Source: Caldilineaceae bacterium (GTDB lineage Bacteria > Chloroflexota > Anaerolineae > Caldilineales > Caldilineaceae). Taken from it: a DNA stretch of 64,000 bases. This document shows, piece by piece, positions 50,833-60,163 of the stretch. The DNA lies in NCBI GenBank assembly GCA_022821545.1, contig JAJEDJ010000047.1, positions 1 through 64,000 of the forward strand, given 5' to 3'. Position 1 is the stretch's first letter. Every line of letters begins with the position of its first letter. Both the position numbers and the translations under genes were made by a program. The notes under the pieces are model-generated. The model was not told the DNA's origin. It saw only the letters and a program-made list of their open reading frames with translations, and did not search any database.

Positions 50833-51501
50833 CTACCCCAAACTCCACCCACATGCGTACGCCGCCAGCCCCAACTTGCGCGCCACGGCCAGCGAAGCGG
50901 CGTTCTCCCACGAGGTGCTGTATAGCGGAACACATCCCGACGCCCGCACGGCCAGCGCCCACGCCGCTGCAACCTGCGAGCCCAGCCCCCGTCCCCGGAA
51001 CGCCGCCGCCGTCTCCAATCCAGCCTCCGCCGCCGTGTCAGAACGCCGCGCGCAGAAGCAGACGCTCACCGCGTGGCCGTCCTCCACAACCGCCACGATC
51101 GGCGCCCGACCCAGTATCTCCGCTGCCGTCCACCCCGCAAAATGGCGCGCAAGCAACGGCAACGCGTTCACGAGCACCGTGGTATCAGGCTCTTCGATCA
51201 GTTCAGGGAAAGCAAACGCTGGCCCAGAGTATACTTTTCCGCCCGCCAGCGCTCTGTACCGCTCTGCATGCACCGGAACGTCGCGGAAACTTGCAACCGG
51301 TGGCTCCTCGCCTGCAAGAGCGTCAAGATCTTCGGCGACCTCCCGCGGCACGTCCGCCCGCACAGCCCAAACGCAACTCGACCTGCCGCGAATCAACGCA
51401 AACTTCGGTCCCGGTTCCGGGTCCGGCTCACGTGTTCCGCGGATACGCCCGGCGCTATCAAACAGAAACAGAGTACGCAGGTGAATGTTTGGCGTGTTCA
51501 C
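50833..51501 (-). CDS. GNAT family N-acetyltransferase
   Basis: A 222-residue protein. The C-terminal half carries the GNAT core: AVVEDGHAVSVCFCARRS, AAEAGLETAAAFRGRGLGSQVAAAWA (acetyl-CoA-binding RGxG) and YSTSWENAASLAVARKLGL. The N-terminal 100 residues are a less conserved domain seen in FR47-like members. The substrate is unknown. Confidence 0.8.
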   Translation of the reverse strand: MNTPNIHLRTLFLFDSAGRIRGTREPDPEPGPKFALIRGRSSCVWAVRADVPREVAEDLDALAGEEPPVASFRDVPVHAERYRALAGGKVYSGPAFAFPELIEEPDTTVLVNALPLLARHFAGWTAAEILGRAPIVAVVEDGHAVSVCFCARRSDTAAEAGLETAAAFRGRGLGSQVAAAWALAVRASGCVPLYSTSWENAASLAVARKLGLAAYACGWSLG

Positions 51502-51542
51502 AGAACATCCAGAGCGCCGTGACAGCCGCCCCTCAAACCGGT

Positions 51543-52391
51543 CTACGCGCCCAGGTCCACCGAAAGCAGCAGATCGCGCATCTGGATGGTCTCCGAGAGC
51601 GTGTCAACCTCGTTGCACCCCTCCCAGTCGACCCAGACATACTCGACGCAGACGTAGCCCTCGTAGCCGGTATCCCGCAGCGCTCGCACCACCCGCGGGT
51701 AGTCGATCACGTTGTGCTGGATCAACGACTGCAAACGGTTCTTATGCCCCCCGCGCGCGTGAAAATGGGAGGTATACGGGATCAGCGTTTCGCTCTCGTC
51801 GTCGCTGATCTCCCGGTAAGCGAAGTGGGAATAATCCAGCGTCAGCGTCAAACCGGGGGTCATCTCCAGCATGCGCATCGTCTGCTCCGGCGTGCGTGTC
51901 AAAGACTCCACGTTGGGCTCCACTGCGCACACGCATCCAGCAGCCTCCGCCAGTTCCACGCGCCAGGCCAGTTCCTCGCACGCCCGCTTCAGCGAAGTAT
52001 CGTACGATTCGCCCTCCCACGGCAGCCCCGGTTCAATCGTAATATGGGACGCATTGCAACGCAGCGTGAACTCGACGACGCGCGGAAACAGATCGCGCGC
52101 CTGCCTGCGCTCCTCCGCGTCGGGATGGTTGATCGCCAGTGCCGGCAACCCCGGCCCGGACGCCTGGAAATAGACATCGGCTATCTCCAACCCCTTGTCC
52201 TGTACCCGGATCGACAGGTCTCGCGCCGACGCCGCCAGATTGTTCAAAACGTGGCTGGGATAGATGTGAGAACGGTCCTCAAATAGCCCGATATCCACCC
52301 CCTGAAACCCCATCATCGCGATCAGTGTCAGGACGTCGTCATGGGGCAACAGAGGAAAGGTAAAATCCGGGCACGAAAGTTTAAGATCCAT
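51543..52391 (-). CDS. Sugar phosphate isomerase/epimerase (xylose isomerase-like TIM barrel)
   Basis: A 282-residue AP-endonuclease-2/xylose isomerase-like barrel. TLIAMMGFQGVDIGLFED, AVEPNVESLTRTPEQTM, LTLDYSHFAYREISDDE and YEGYVCVEYVWVDW contain the metal-binding Glu, Asp, His and Glu positions expected. It lies 86 bases after a phytanoyl-CoA dioxygenase-like gene, a pairing suggestive of uptake and breakdown of an unusual sugar or cyclitol; the substrate is unknown. Confidence 0.82.
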   Translation of the reverse strand: MDLKLSCPDFTFPLLPHDDVLTLIAMMGFQGVDIGLFEDRSHIYPSHVLNNLAASARDLSIRVQDKGLEIADVYFQASGPGLPALAINHPDAEERRQARDLFPRVVEFTLRCNASHITIEPGLPWEGESYDTSLKRACEELAWRVELAEAAGCVCAVEPNVESLTRTPEQTMRMLEMTPGLTLTLDYSHFAYREISDDESETLIPYTSHFHARGGHKNRLQSLIQHNVIDYPRVVRALRDTGYEGYVCVEYVWVDWEGCNEVDTLSETIQMRDLLLSVDLGA

Positions 52392-52477
52392 GTCGCAGCT
52401 CCTTTTTCGGCTGGATAATATCGCACCGGCCCCGGACCACTAGAGGAAGGTACCCCTTCGATCTCACTCTTCGCCCT

Positions 52478-53383
52478 TCACTCCTCCCGGACCGCCACCA
52501 GGGAGGCGTCATGCTCCTGGAAGTCGAGGTCATAATTCTCCCAGTAATACTGCAAATCCTCTGACTCCCAGCCAGCGTAGATCTTTTCCCAGGGCAAAAC
52601 ATTGCAGTGCGGCGTAACCGACTTCATTTCAATCGGCAATGAGGGCGGCTGATAGCGGAAATCTGTCGACAGCCGGATCTGATTCTTCGTTCGATTCGGA
52701 ATCGACTTGTGGACGGTCAGGCTGTGGAACACCAGCACGTCGCCGACCAGGAAGTCGGTCTCGAACCACTCCTGCGGTGCGTCGTCATCGAAAATGACGT
52801 GGCGGCCGCCGGCGCCCTCTGCCGCCCGCACGGGCAGGACGCCCAGCCTGTGCGAACCGCGCAGTACGCTCAACCCGCCCAGCTCCCGCGGGCAGTCACC
52901 CAGAGGAATCCAGCAGGTATAGACTGTCTTTGAGCCTTGAATGAAGATGTGGTCCTGGTGAGCCGGCGTCGGCGCGTTGCCCTTGGCCGGGATCATCAGA
53001 CGCGCGATCTTGAGGGCGTGTACCAGCACCGTTTCATCAAACAGTTTCCCAAGCATATCGACCACGGCCGGATTGTGGGCGAGACGATGGAAAGATTCCA
53101 GGCGCTGCACGTCGCCATAGGCTTCGGGCGGCACACCAACGCCGCAGAAAGGCTCCATCGCGTCCGCCGAGGGGTCGGCAATGCCGTCCATCAGCTCTGT
53201 GCCCGGCGCTATCCAACCGTAGTTGTCGCAGATCTGCAGGATGCGGCGCCGCAGAGCCGCGATTTCATCTGCAGGCAGCAGCCCGCGAAAGAACAGATAG
53301 CCGTCGGTCGCCATCTGCCGGCGCATCGCCTGCGGATCATCGAGTAGTGCATTGTGTTCGCGTAATTCAGTTGTTGTGGTCAT
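52478..53383 (-). CDS. Phytanoyl-CoA dioxygenase family protein
   Basis: A 301-residue Fe(II)/2-oxoglutarate oxygenase. The metal triad is visible as His and Asp in PAHQDHIFIQ and a distal His in VFHSLTVHKSIPNRT, with the 2-oxoglutarate-binding Arg in NQIRLSTDFRYQP. The N-terminus DGYLFFRGLLPADEIAALRRR is typical of the family. Family members hydroxylate many small molecules, so phytanoyl-CoA itself need not be the substrate. Confidence 0.88.
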   Translation of the reverse strand: MTTTTELREHNALLDDPQAMRRQMATDGYLFFRGLLPADEIAALRRRILQICDNYGWIAPGTELMDGIADPSADAMEPFCGVGVPPEAYGDVQRLESFHRLAHNPAVVDMLGKLFDETVLVHALKIARLMIPAKGNAPTPAHQDHIFIQGSKTVYTCWIPLGDCPRELGGLSVLRGSHRLGVLPVRAAEGAGGRHVIFDDDAPQEWFETDFLVGDVLVFHSLTVHKSIPNRTKNQIRLSTDFRYQPPSLPIEMKSVTPHCNVLPWEKIYAGWESEDLQYYWENYDLDFQEHDASLVAVREE

Positions 53384-53783
53384 TCTCTGCCTCCATAGCA
53401 GATGCGCAACCCCAGAACGCGCTCAAAGCGAGATCATTGTGCATCCAACGGTGCTGTGTTAGTGGGGCACAGCGCCGTTCCCCACAACGTCAATCTGGGA
53501 AAAGAACCGTTTTTTGTACTTTCAAGTCAAACGAACTATATCACGTACACATCCGATCTCGTACCGTCGTCATTGGATCCTCCAGGTGGGCGCGTCTGTC
53601 GAGCGATCTTTTCCCGGTAACATAATGGGGATCGCACCAGCCGGCAAATCCGTGATACGGCGCCTGCTGCGTCTCCGTCCGGACCCGTGATCTTCAGGAT
53701 GAAGCGAGCCGAGCGTAGAGATCGCGGCGCGCAATCACCCCCATTTCGGTATACTTTCGGATAAGGAGACAGTCCGAAATCAT
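53384..53783. other. Intergenic stretch, no gene seen
   Basis: About 400 bases between divergent genes. A GTGGGG/CCCCAC inverted repeat near 53463-53486 is the only notable element. No family-like reading frame is present. Confidence 0.5.
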
Positions 53784-53813
53784 TTGACAGCCAATCTTTT
53801 GCCGTGCCATAAT
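53784..53813 (+). promoter_or_regulatory. Sigma-70-like promoter for the multi-SH3 protein
   Basis: TTGACA (53784-53789), 18 bases, then CATAAT (53808-53813), about 150 bases before the start at 53966. Confidence 0.65.
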
Positions 53814-53965
53814 TGTCGAATCCGCCGTTGCCTGAGAGGGCGCGGTTCAAATGCTGAACGCCCGCGCAACTCTTTTACGGGAGAGATTGCGCCTGTTCCC
53901 AAACCTGCCCCCGAGTCTCCGCCCATAGCCGCGGGCGGCGGGCCATCGCCAGCTTGGGAGGAACC

Positions 53966-55348
53966 ATGCCTAACCGCTTTCGCGTCGCGCTGTTCGGGGC
54001 ACTGGTAATTCTGCCCCTTATTATTGGAAGTTGCTATCCATTCCAGGGAGACATTACGCAGATCCTGACTCCGGCCGCGCCCCCTACTGCTGACGCAACC
54101 GCAGAGCCGGCCGAGCCGGAAATGGTGACATTGGTGGCAACGGTAGCCGTCAACGCGCTGCGAGTGCGCCAAGCACCCAATGAAGAGACGCCGATTATCG
54201 CCGGCCTGCTGAAGGATGATGTCATTGACGTAGTCGGGCGAACAGAGGATGGCAGCTGGCTGAAAGTGGAGGTGCCGGACGTTGGGACCATTGGCTGGAT
54301 CTGGGCTGAAGATGTAACCTTGAATGGTGATTCCTCCGCTCTGCTCGTGCCCGAAGACGCGCAAATGGCCGCCGAAACCGAAGACGCGATGACCGACGAT
54401 GGCGAGATGGCGGAAGATGCCACCGAGGAGCAAGCAGAGGACGGCGAGATGGCCGCCGAGGACAAAACCGAGGATCAAGCGAGCGCGGTCGCCGATCTGG
54501 AGCCAAGCGTCACGGTTTACGCGCAGGAGGTGATCAAAGGCCAAGTGACGGTTGCAGAAGCTACCGTTCCGGTTGAAGGTTGGGTAGTCATTCACGCTGA
54601 TGATGCCGGCTCTTACGGACCCATCGTCGGGCAGGCGCACCTGGAGGCTGGACTCACGACTGATCTGGCAGTAGACATAGACGTCAACGCCGCCACGGAG
54701 ACTCTCTACGCCATGCTCCACACAGACGGCGGTGTCTTTGACGTCTTCGAGTTTCCCGGCACGGACATGCCGGTACTGAAAGATGGGGCACCGATCAGCA
54801 CGGCCTTCACAGTGACGATCGGCGAAATGTCCATCTCCGACGAAGAGACGGACGCTGAGGATGCGGTGCCCGTTACGACACCGACCGATGAGCCGCTGCT
54901 ACAGGTGGGCGATGTCACCAGACACCTGGCAATCGTAACGACGCGAGCCTTGCGCGTGCGCAGCAAACCGGAAACCATTGCCGAGGTTTTGGCAGGCGTC
55001 GCCGTCGGTGAAGCCTATCCTGTGGCCGGGTTCAGCTCAGATGAACATTGGGTTGCGATCTTCTTCCCCGATATCGAGGATCCGGTCTGGATAGCGGCCT
55101 CGCTGGTGGAGTTGAGGGACATCGAGTTGAGAGTGCAGATGGGCCGCGCGACAATCGAGACCGGCAGGGGCGGCCGCTTGCGGTTGCGCGGCGGACCCTC
55201 TCTGGAGGCGCCCATCGTCGGCCACGCTCAGGACGGTGAAGCCTTCGATACCCTGGGCTACAGCGAGGATGGTCAATGGGCACTTTTGGTCGGCACAAGA
55301 GTGGAGGGCGCCACCTGGGCCTCAGTCACTTTCCTTCTGTTTGAGTAG
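53966..55348 (+). CDS. Exported protein with three SH3-like domains and a DUF7282-like domain
   Basis: A 460-residue protein with a signal ending at a lipobox-like IIGSC. GGAGG stands 5 bases before the ATG at 53966. SH3b-like domains lie at about 57-118 (NALRVRQAPNEETPI and WIWAEDV), 310-375 (RALRVRSKPETIAE) and 385-460 (LRLRGGPSLEAPIV). Between them, after an acidic stretch with repeated EDGEMA units (about 130-175), comes a beta-rich DUF7282-like domain (about 185-290: VTVYAQEVIKGQVTV and GWVVIHADDAGSYGP). It probably lies on the outer surface. It differs from the SH3 lipoprotein at 26977 in domain order. Confidence 0.8.
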   Translation: MPNRFRVALFGALVILPLIIGSCYPFQGDITQILTPAAPPTADATAEPAEPEMVTLVATVAVNALRVRQAPNEETPIIAGLLKDDVIDVVGRTEDGSWLKVEVPDVGTIGWIWAEDVTLNGDSSALLVPEDAQMAAETEDAMTDDGEMAEDATEEQAEDGEMAAEDKTEDQASAVADLEPSVTVYAQEVIKGQVTVAEATVPVEGWVVIHADDAGSYGPIVGQAHLEAGLTTDLAVDIDVNAATETLYAMLHTDGGVFDVFEFPGTDMPVLKDGAPISTAFTVTIGEMSISDEETDAEDAVPVTTPTDEPLLQVGDVTRHLAIVTTRALRVRSKPETIAEVLAGVAVGEAYPVAGFSSDEHWVAIFFPDIEDPVWIAASLVELRDIELRVQMGRATIETGRGGRLRLRGGPSLEAPIVGHAQDGEAFDTLGYSEDGQWALLVGTRVEGATWASVTFLLFE

Positions 55349-55420
55349 CGGACCTGGCTTGCCCTTTGTAGCATGGGGTATGACGGCACAACTTGCAACA
55401 GGGCTCGAACAACACAGGAG

Positions 55421-55453
55421 CGGCAGTTTCCGCGTGAGACTGCCGTTCTCTTT
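55421..55453 (+). terminator. Terminator after the multi-SH3 gene
   Basis: CGGCAGT (55421-55427) pairs with ACTGCCG (55439-55445), followed by TTCTCTTT. The stem is short and the T-run interrupted, so termination may be partial. Confidence 0.6.
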
Positions 55454-55548
55454 GTGTACAGACTTTCAAGTGATCGGACTTTCAACTGACCGGGCTAGCG
55501 GCGCCAACAAATGGGCTGCGCGACTTGCGACAGCTCTTTGAAAGAGAT

Positions 55549-56034
55549 CTACTCGTCGCGCGTAAGCGCCCATGAGTCCGCCCAGCTCTCTGGAATGGGG
55601 AGGTTGTTGGCGTATATCAAGTTGATCAGCTGGCCGTGGTGATGTGCCTCATGTTCAACCAGTCGGTAGTAACCGGCCAGCGGTGTCGAGCCATTCTCAA
55701 AAACCTGTAGCCAGTCCACCTTCTCAAAACTTGCCAGCAAAGCCGCGTCTGCCGCCTCCATTGCCTGGCGTACACGTTCAACTGGCAGCACCTCACCGGC
55801 CGGCGCCGGCTGCAGGCTGCAATTCCAGCCCTGCATGCCTCCTTTGAGCAACACCGGCGGCCAGCTCTCCTGTGTGCCCAACATGCAGTAGAACTGATAA
55901 AGAATGTTCTGGGATTCGGGGAAGGGCAGGCGGGCGTCCAGATCGGCATCGGCCAAAACATCCATCAAATCATAGGTGCGTCCGCGCAGGTTCTGCCAGT
56001 GGATCTGCACGCTCTCCAAGACGGTCTGTGTCAT
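55549..56034 (-). CDS. DinB-like family protein
   Basis: A 161-residue four-helix-bundle protein. MTQTVLESVQIHWQNLRGR opens the first helix; FYCMLGTQESWPPVL and YYRLVEHEAHHHGQLINLIYAN contain the histidines expected to bind a metal. The start is placed at 56034 because GAGG lies before it; an ATG at 56049 forms part of that ribosome site. DinB-fold enzymes are often thiol-dependent transferases, and the role is not specific. Confidence 0.8.
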   Translation of the reverse strand: MTQTVLESVQIHWQNLRGRTYDLMDVLADADLDARLPFPESQNILYQFYCMLGTQESWPPVLLKGGMQGWNCSLQPAPAGEVLPVERVRQAMEAADAALLASFEKVDWLQVFENGSTPLAGYYRLVEHEAHHHGQLINLIYANNLPIPESWADSWALTRDE

Positions 56035-56285
56035 TTTTCCTCGCTCCATGAGGGTCTGTCAGTTTCTCCAAGAAAGAGCAAGCCCCAGCGGCCCCGGTTC
56101 AACGATGCTGGTGGGCAGCTGACCGGTGATCTGCCGCACTGAGGTCGGCTATTATCAGTATAGCGCAAAGGTGCGGCTGGAGAGATTGGCGGAATGGGAT
56201 GCAGTTGCCCTGACGTCTGCACACGCCTGACTAGCGTGCGTCTGCAGGCTATGATAGGATTCCCAGCAAATGGTGATGGTCGAAC

Positions 56286-57851
56286 TTGAGGCCGCTGCAC
56301 GTGTCCACTCCACCCCAATCGCGCTCAGGTAGAGAAGAGAATGCGCATCCAAACATCCTGCTGATCACCAGCGATCAGCAGCATTTCTCAACCCTCGGCG
56401 TGACCAATCCGCGGATCCGGACGCCCGCCCTCGACCGGCTCGCCCGCGAAGGCGCCCGTTTCGACCGCGCCTACTGCAATAACCCCGTCTGCTCGCCCTC
56501 GCGATCATCGATCATTACCGGCCAGTACCCGGCCTGGCACGGATGCTGGACCATCGGTGTCAAACTGGGTGAGGATGTTCCGACCGTCGGCGACCTACTG
56601 CACCAGCACGGTTACGACACCACCCTGATCGGTAAAGCCCACTTTCAGCCTCTGGCCTCACGCCCGGAACAGACCTCGCTCGAATGCCAGCCCACCCTGC
56701 GCGATCTCGACTTCTGGCGAGAGTTCCATGGGCCGTGGTACGGTTTCCAACATGTGGAAGCGGCGCGCAACCACGCCGACGAAGCCCACGCCGGTCAACA
56801 TTATGGCATCTGGATGGAGGAAAACGGCCTGCCCAACTGGCAGGAATTCTTCCAGACTTGGCCGGCCGACCCCAATGCGGCCAGGCGGGAACATGCCTGG
56901 GACCTGCCGGAGGCGTACCACTACTCCGTCTGGACCGCCGAACGCTCGATCGCTGCCATCGAGCGCAGTGCCGCCGCAGGCAAACCCTTCTTCCTCTGGA
57001 GCAGCTTTCACGATCCCCATCCGCCCTATCTCGTATCCGAACCGTGGGCGTCAATGTACGATCCGGAAGAGATGCAGCCGGGTACACTGGAACCGGGCGA
57101 ACTGGATGCAATGCCTCCCCACTTTGCCAAAACGCAGGAACGCAATCCGGATTTTTCCGCCTGGCAGGAGACGCCATTCGGCAATCACGGCTTCAACAGT
57201 CACCTGCATGAGCCGGACGCCATGCGCAAAAACATGGCCGTCTATTACGGCATGGTCAGCCTTATGGACCGCGAGATTGGGCGCATTCTGGACAGGCTGG
57301 ATCATCTGGGCATTGCCGACAATACGCTCGTGGTTTTCAGCACCGATCACGGCCACTTTCTCGGCCAGCACGGGCTGATCGCCAAGGGCGCTTTCCACTA
57401 CGAAGATCTTGTCCGCCTGCCCTTTCTCGTGCGCTGGCCCGGTCGAGTCCCCGCCGGCGCGGTGAACGGCTCGCTCCAATCACTGGTCGACCTGGCGCCC
57501 ACTTTCCTGCAAGCGGCCGGCATCGACGTCCCGGGCGAGATGCAGGGCGCCGATCAGCTTGAAACGTGGACCGGCGCGGCCGGCGATGCACGCGACCACG
57601 TGCTGGTTGAAAACCGTCATCAACCTACAAAGCTGCACCTGCGCACGCTCGTGGACCGGCGCTATAAGCTCACCGTCTATCGAGGACACGCATACGGTGA
57701 GCTTTTCGATCTGCAGGAAGATCCGGAGGAGCGTTGCAACCGCTGGGATGATCCCGCCTTTGCCGCAATCAAATCGACGCTGCTACTGCGCTTCGTGCAG
57801 GCCGAAATGGAGCGGGAACCAACTCGTTTCCAACGCATCGCCGGCGCATGA
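56286..57851 (+). CDS. Sulfatase (arylsulfatase/choline-sulfatase type)
   Basis: A 521-residue sulfatase. NILLITSDQQHFSTLGV gives the metal-binding aspartate region; NNPVCSPSRSSIITGQYP carries the CxPxR motif with C69 to be converted to formylglycine; GKAHFQPL, FFLWSSFHDPHPPY and VVFSTDHGHFLGQHGLIAKG complete the active site. It removes sulfate from an organic ester, for example a glycan. There is no signal peptide, so it may act in the cytosol. The first 20 residues may be non-native because a clear ribosome site is lacking. Confidence 0.9.
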   Translation: MRPLHVSTPPQSRSGREENAHPNILLITSDQQHFSTLGVTNPRIRTPALDRLAREGARFDRAYCNNPVCSPSRSSIITGQYPAWHGCWTIGVKLGEDVPTVGDLLHQHGYDTTLIGKAHFQPLASRPEQTSLECQPTLRDLDFWREFHGPWYGFQHVEAARNHADEAHAGQHYGIWMEENGLPNWQEFFQTWPADPNAARREHAWDLPEAYHYSVWTAERSIAAIERSAAAGKPFFLWSSFHDPHPPYLVSEPWASMYDPEEMQPGTLEPGELDAMPPHFAKTQERNPDFSAWQETPFGNHGFNSHLHEPDAMRKNMAVYYGMVSLMDREIGRILDRLDHLGIADNTLVVFSTDHGHFLGQHGLIAKGAFHYEDLVRLPFLVRWPGRVPAGAVNGSLQSLVDLAPTFLQAAGIDVPGEMQGADQLETWTGAAGDARDHVLVENRHQPTKLHLRTLVDRRYKLTVYRGHAYGELFDLQEDPEERCNRWDDPAFAAIKSTLLLRFVQAEMEREPTRFQRIAGA

Positions 57852-58316
57852 ATGCGGTAATGCCCCAATGAATCCCCTGCTTACCCGGCAGAGCATGCTC
57901 CGTTAAGGTCGAATGCCCGTTTGGGCGGTCGGCCTGAAGCGGCCCCCTTGTGCAAGAGATACGCCCCGCAACGCCCTCAAGCAACTCGACCTGCATGCGG
58001 TATCTCGTCAAGGCGGCGCAACGCCTGTTCACAGGCAACCCAGAAGTGGCTGCGGAAAACGTCGGCTGTGGTAAACTACAATTGAAAACGAGTTCCGTTC
58101 GACAACGGGATCTTCGCGCGCAATAGCGAAACGGAAGCCGGTTTGCGATTGCGTTCAGATAACGAAGCGGCACTGTGATTAACCAGACGCGCCAAAGCCG
58201 ATAACTCTCAGGGCTTGGCGCCCCCGTGCATTTCAGGCCGTTACGAAAGACCCGGTATTTATTTCGCGAGACTACCGTTCTCACTCCCATCAAACATCCA
58301 TTTACGGAGCACAACA
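57852..58316. other. Intergenic stretch, nothing recognised
   Basis: About 465 bases between the sulfatase and VOC genes. Short open frames show no family features. A ribosome site (GGAG) for the next gene is at its end. Confidence 0.5.
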
Positions 58317-58700
58317 ATGAACCTTGAACATGTTGCGATCAACGTACCAAACGTCCGCGAGCAGGCACAGTGGTGGAGAGAGCATCTGGGGCTGCAAATC
58401 GTCTCCGCCGGCGATGTTCCCCCATACATGAACTTTGTCTACGACAACAACGGCAGCATGGTAGAGTTGTACAGCAATGAAGAGATGGAGCATCTGGACT
58501 TTGCCCAGATCAATCCTTTCAATCTGCACTTTGCTTTCAGCGTGGACGATATGGAAAGCGAACGCGAACGTCTGATTCGGGCCGGCGCTACGCCCGACGG
58601 CGAAATCAATAACACGCCGACAGGAGACAAGCTCTGCTTCCTGCGCGATCCCTGGCAGGTGACCGTGCAGCTTGTCCAGCGTAAAACACCTATGGTTTAA
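58317..58700 (+). CDS. VOC/glyoxalase superfamily protein
   Basis: A 127-residue vicinal-oxygen-chelate protein: MNLEHVAINVPNVREQAQWW, GSMVELYSNEE, LHFAFSVDDMESERERLI and CFLRDPWQVTVQLVQR, giving the paired beta-alpha-beta-beta-beta layout with His and Glu metal ligands. The frame is open from 58215 but MNLEHVAINV after GGAG is the natural start. The substrate is unknown; a lyase or dioxygenase role is possible. Confidence 0.85.
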   Translation: MNLEHVAINVPNVREQAQWWREHLGLQIVSAGDVPPYMNFVYDNNGSMVELYSNEEMEHLDFAQINPFNLHFAFSVDDMESERERLIRAGATPDGEINNTPTGDKLCFLRDPWQVTVQLVQRKTPMV

Positions 58701-58769
58701 GCAGGGAACAGTGATCAGTTACCGGCCGCGAGCCGCCGGTGACCGGCAATTGCCGTTGGAGCGCCAACC

Positions 58770-60053
58770 ATGCCAACTCCGGTGAAGATGCCCCAATTGG
58801 GCGAAACCGTGTTCGAAGGGACCGTCGCCCGCTGGCTGAAGCAGCCTGGGGATCCGGTGCAGCGGCAGGAACCCCTGCTCGACATCACCACTGACAAAAT
58901 CGACACTGAGGTGCCGGCGCCTGCTGCCGGTTTCCTACTCAAGATCCTGGCCGCCGAGGGAGCAACGGTCCAGGTTGGCTCTGTCATTGCCTATATCGGT
59001 GACAAGGAAGACGAGATAACAGAGGAGACAGCGGGCCCGGGAAAAGCGGAAGAGTTGAGGGAAGAGACCGACCGATCGGCCACCTCCGTCTCTCTTTCCG
59101 CCTCCCGGCGTGCGCGTGAGGTCGCTTCCGATACGAAACCGGAAGGCCGCTCCTTTGTCAGCCCTGTCGTCGCCCGCCTCAGCGCCGAACACAACATCGA
59201 TCTGGACGCGGTGCAGGGCAGCGGGCGCCAGGGGCGCGTCACCAAGAAGGACCTGCTGGCCTATATCGAAGCTGCCGAAAAGCAGCCGCCCGCAGCGCAG
59301 CCTGCTGCCCCCGCCGTGCCCGGCGAAGACGAAGCACTGCAGCCCCTCTCGAACATGCGGCGGGCGATTGCCGAACACATGAGCCGCAGCGTCCGCACGA
59401 GCCCCCACGTTGTAACGATCTTCGAGGCCGATATGACGGCCGTCGTGCGCCACAGAGCGGCCCACAAAGAGAATCTTGCGCAAAAGGGGGTTAATCTGTC
59501 CTTCACCCCCTACTTTGTAGCTGCGGTCGCGGCCGCGCTGCGCGAGAATCCGGCGGTGAATAGCAGCTGGACCGATGTGGGGCTGATGCTGAGCCAGCGC
59601 ATCCACGTGGGCATCGCCGTCGCCGTGCGCGACGGTCTGGTTGTGCCCGTTATCCGGGACGCCGATGAACTGAATCTGCAAGGGCTGGCGCGTACAGTCA
59701 ACGATCTGGCCGGCCGTGCCCGCCGCGGCGAACTGTCCCCGGACGACGTGCGCGGCGGCACCTTCACCGTGACCAACCACGGGACAAGCGGCAGCCTTCT
59801 GGGCACACCCATTATCAACCAGCCCCAGGCAGCCATCCTGGGAGTCGGCAAGATCGGCAAGCGAGCGGTCGTGAACAGCGGCGGCTCAGTCGGCGCACCG
59901 GCCGACCCGCTTCTGCCCAGCGCCGACGACACCATCTCTATCCGTCCGATGTCCTACCTGAGCCTTGCCTTTGATCATCGCATCCTGGATGGCTTCGGTG
60001 CTGACAGCTTCCTGGCAGATGTAGTGAAGCGGCTGGAAAATTGGGGCGCGTAG
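58770..60053 (+). CDS. 2-oxoacid dehydrogenase E2 (dihydrolipoamide acyltransferase)
   Basis: A 427-residue E2. The lipoyl domain covers residues 1-77 with the lipoylated K43 in TTDKIDTEV. An acidic linker leads to the peripheral-subunit-binding domain (about 125-170: SPVVARLSAEHNIDLDAVQG, GRVTKKDLLAYIE). The catalytic domain runs from about 195 to the end, with HVVTIFEADMT and the active-site DHRILDG (H403, D407). It transfers an acyl group to CoA. The E1 genes are not in the window; the E3 gene follows. Confidence 0.92.
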   Translation: MPTPVKMPQLGETVFEGTVARWLKQPGDPVQRQEPLLDITTDKIDTEVPAPAAGFLLKILAAEGATVQVGSVIAYIGDKEDEITEETAGPGKAEELREETDRSATSVSLSASRRAREVASDTKPEGRSFVSPVVARLSAEHNIDLDAVQGSGRQGRVTKKDLLAYIEAAEKQPPAAQPAAPAVPGEDEALQPLSNMRRAIAEHMSRSVRTSPHVVTIFEADMTAVVRHRAAHKENLAQKGVNLSFTPYFVAAVAAALRENPAVNSSWTDVGLMLSQRIHVGIAVAVRDGLVVPVIRDADELNLQGLARTVNDLAGRARRGELSPDDVRGGTFTVTNHGTSGSLLGTPIINQPQAAILGVGKIGKRAVVNSGGSVGAPADPLLPSADDTISIRPMSYLSLAFDHRILDGFGADSFLADVVKRLENWGA

Positions 60054-60083
60054 AAGCGGCGCGTAACTGCGGCGGATAGCCAT

Positions 60084-60120
60084 GCAGTGCAGTGCAGCAA
60101 AGTACAGTACAGTACAGTAC
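60084..60120 (+). repeat. Short tandem repeats between E2 and E3 genes
   Basis: GCAGT repeats (60084-60097) are followed by four exact AGTAC units (60101-60120). They lie about 45 bases before the E3 start. Confidence 0.8.
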
Positions 60121-60163
60121 AGCTACTGGTGATCACCGGTCACCGGAGTTAGCGGAGGGATTT

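Noticed and set aside
60092-60163. ATG at 60092 as start of dihydrolipoyl dehydrogenase
   Set aside because: It is inside a tandem repeat, has no ribosome site and adds 24 residues not found in the family; GTG at 60164 follows GGAGGG.
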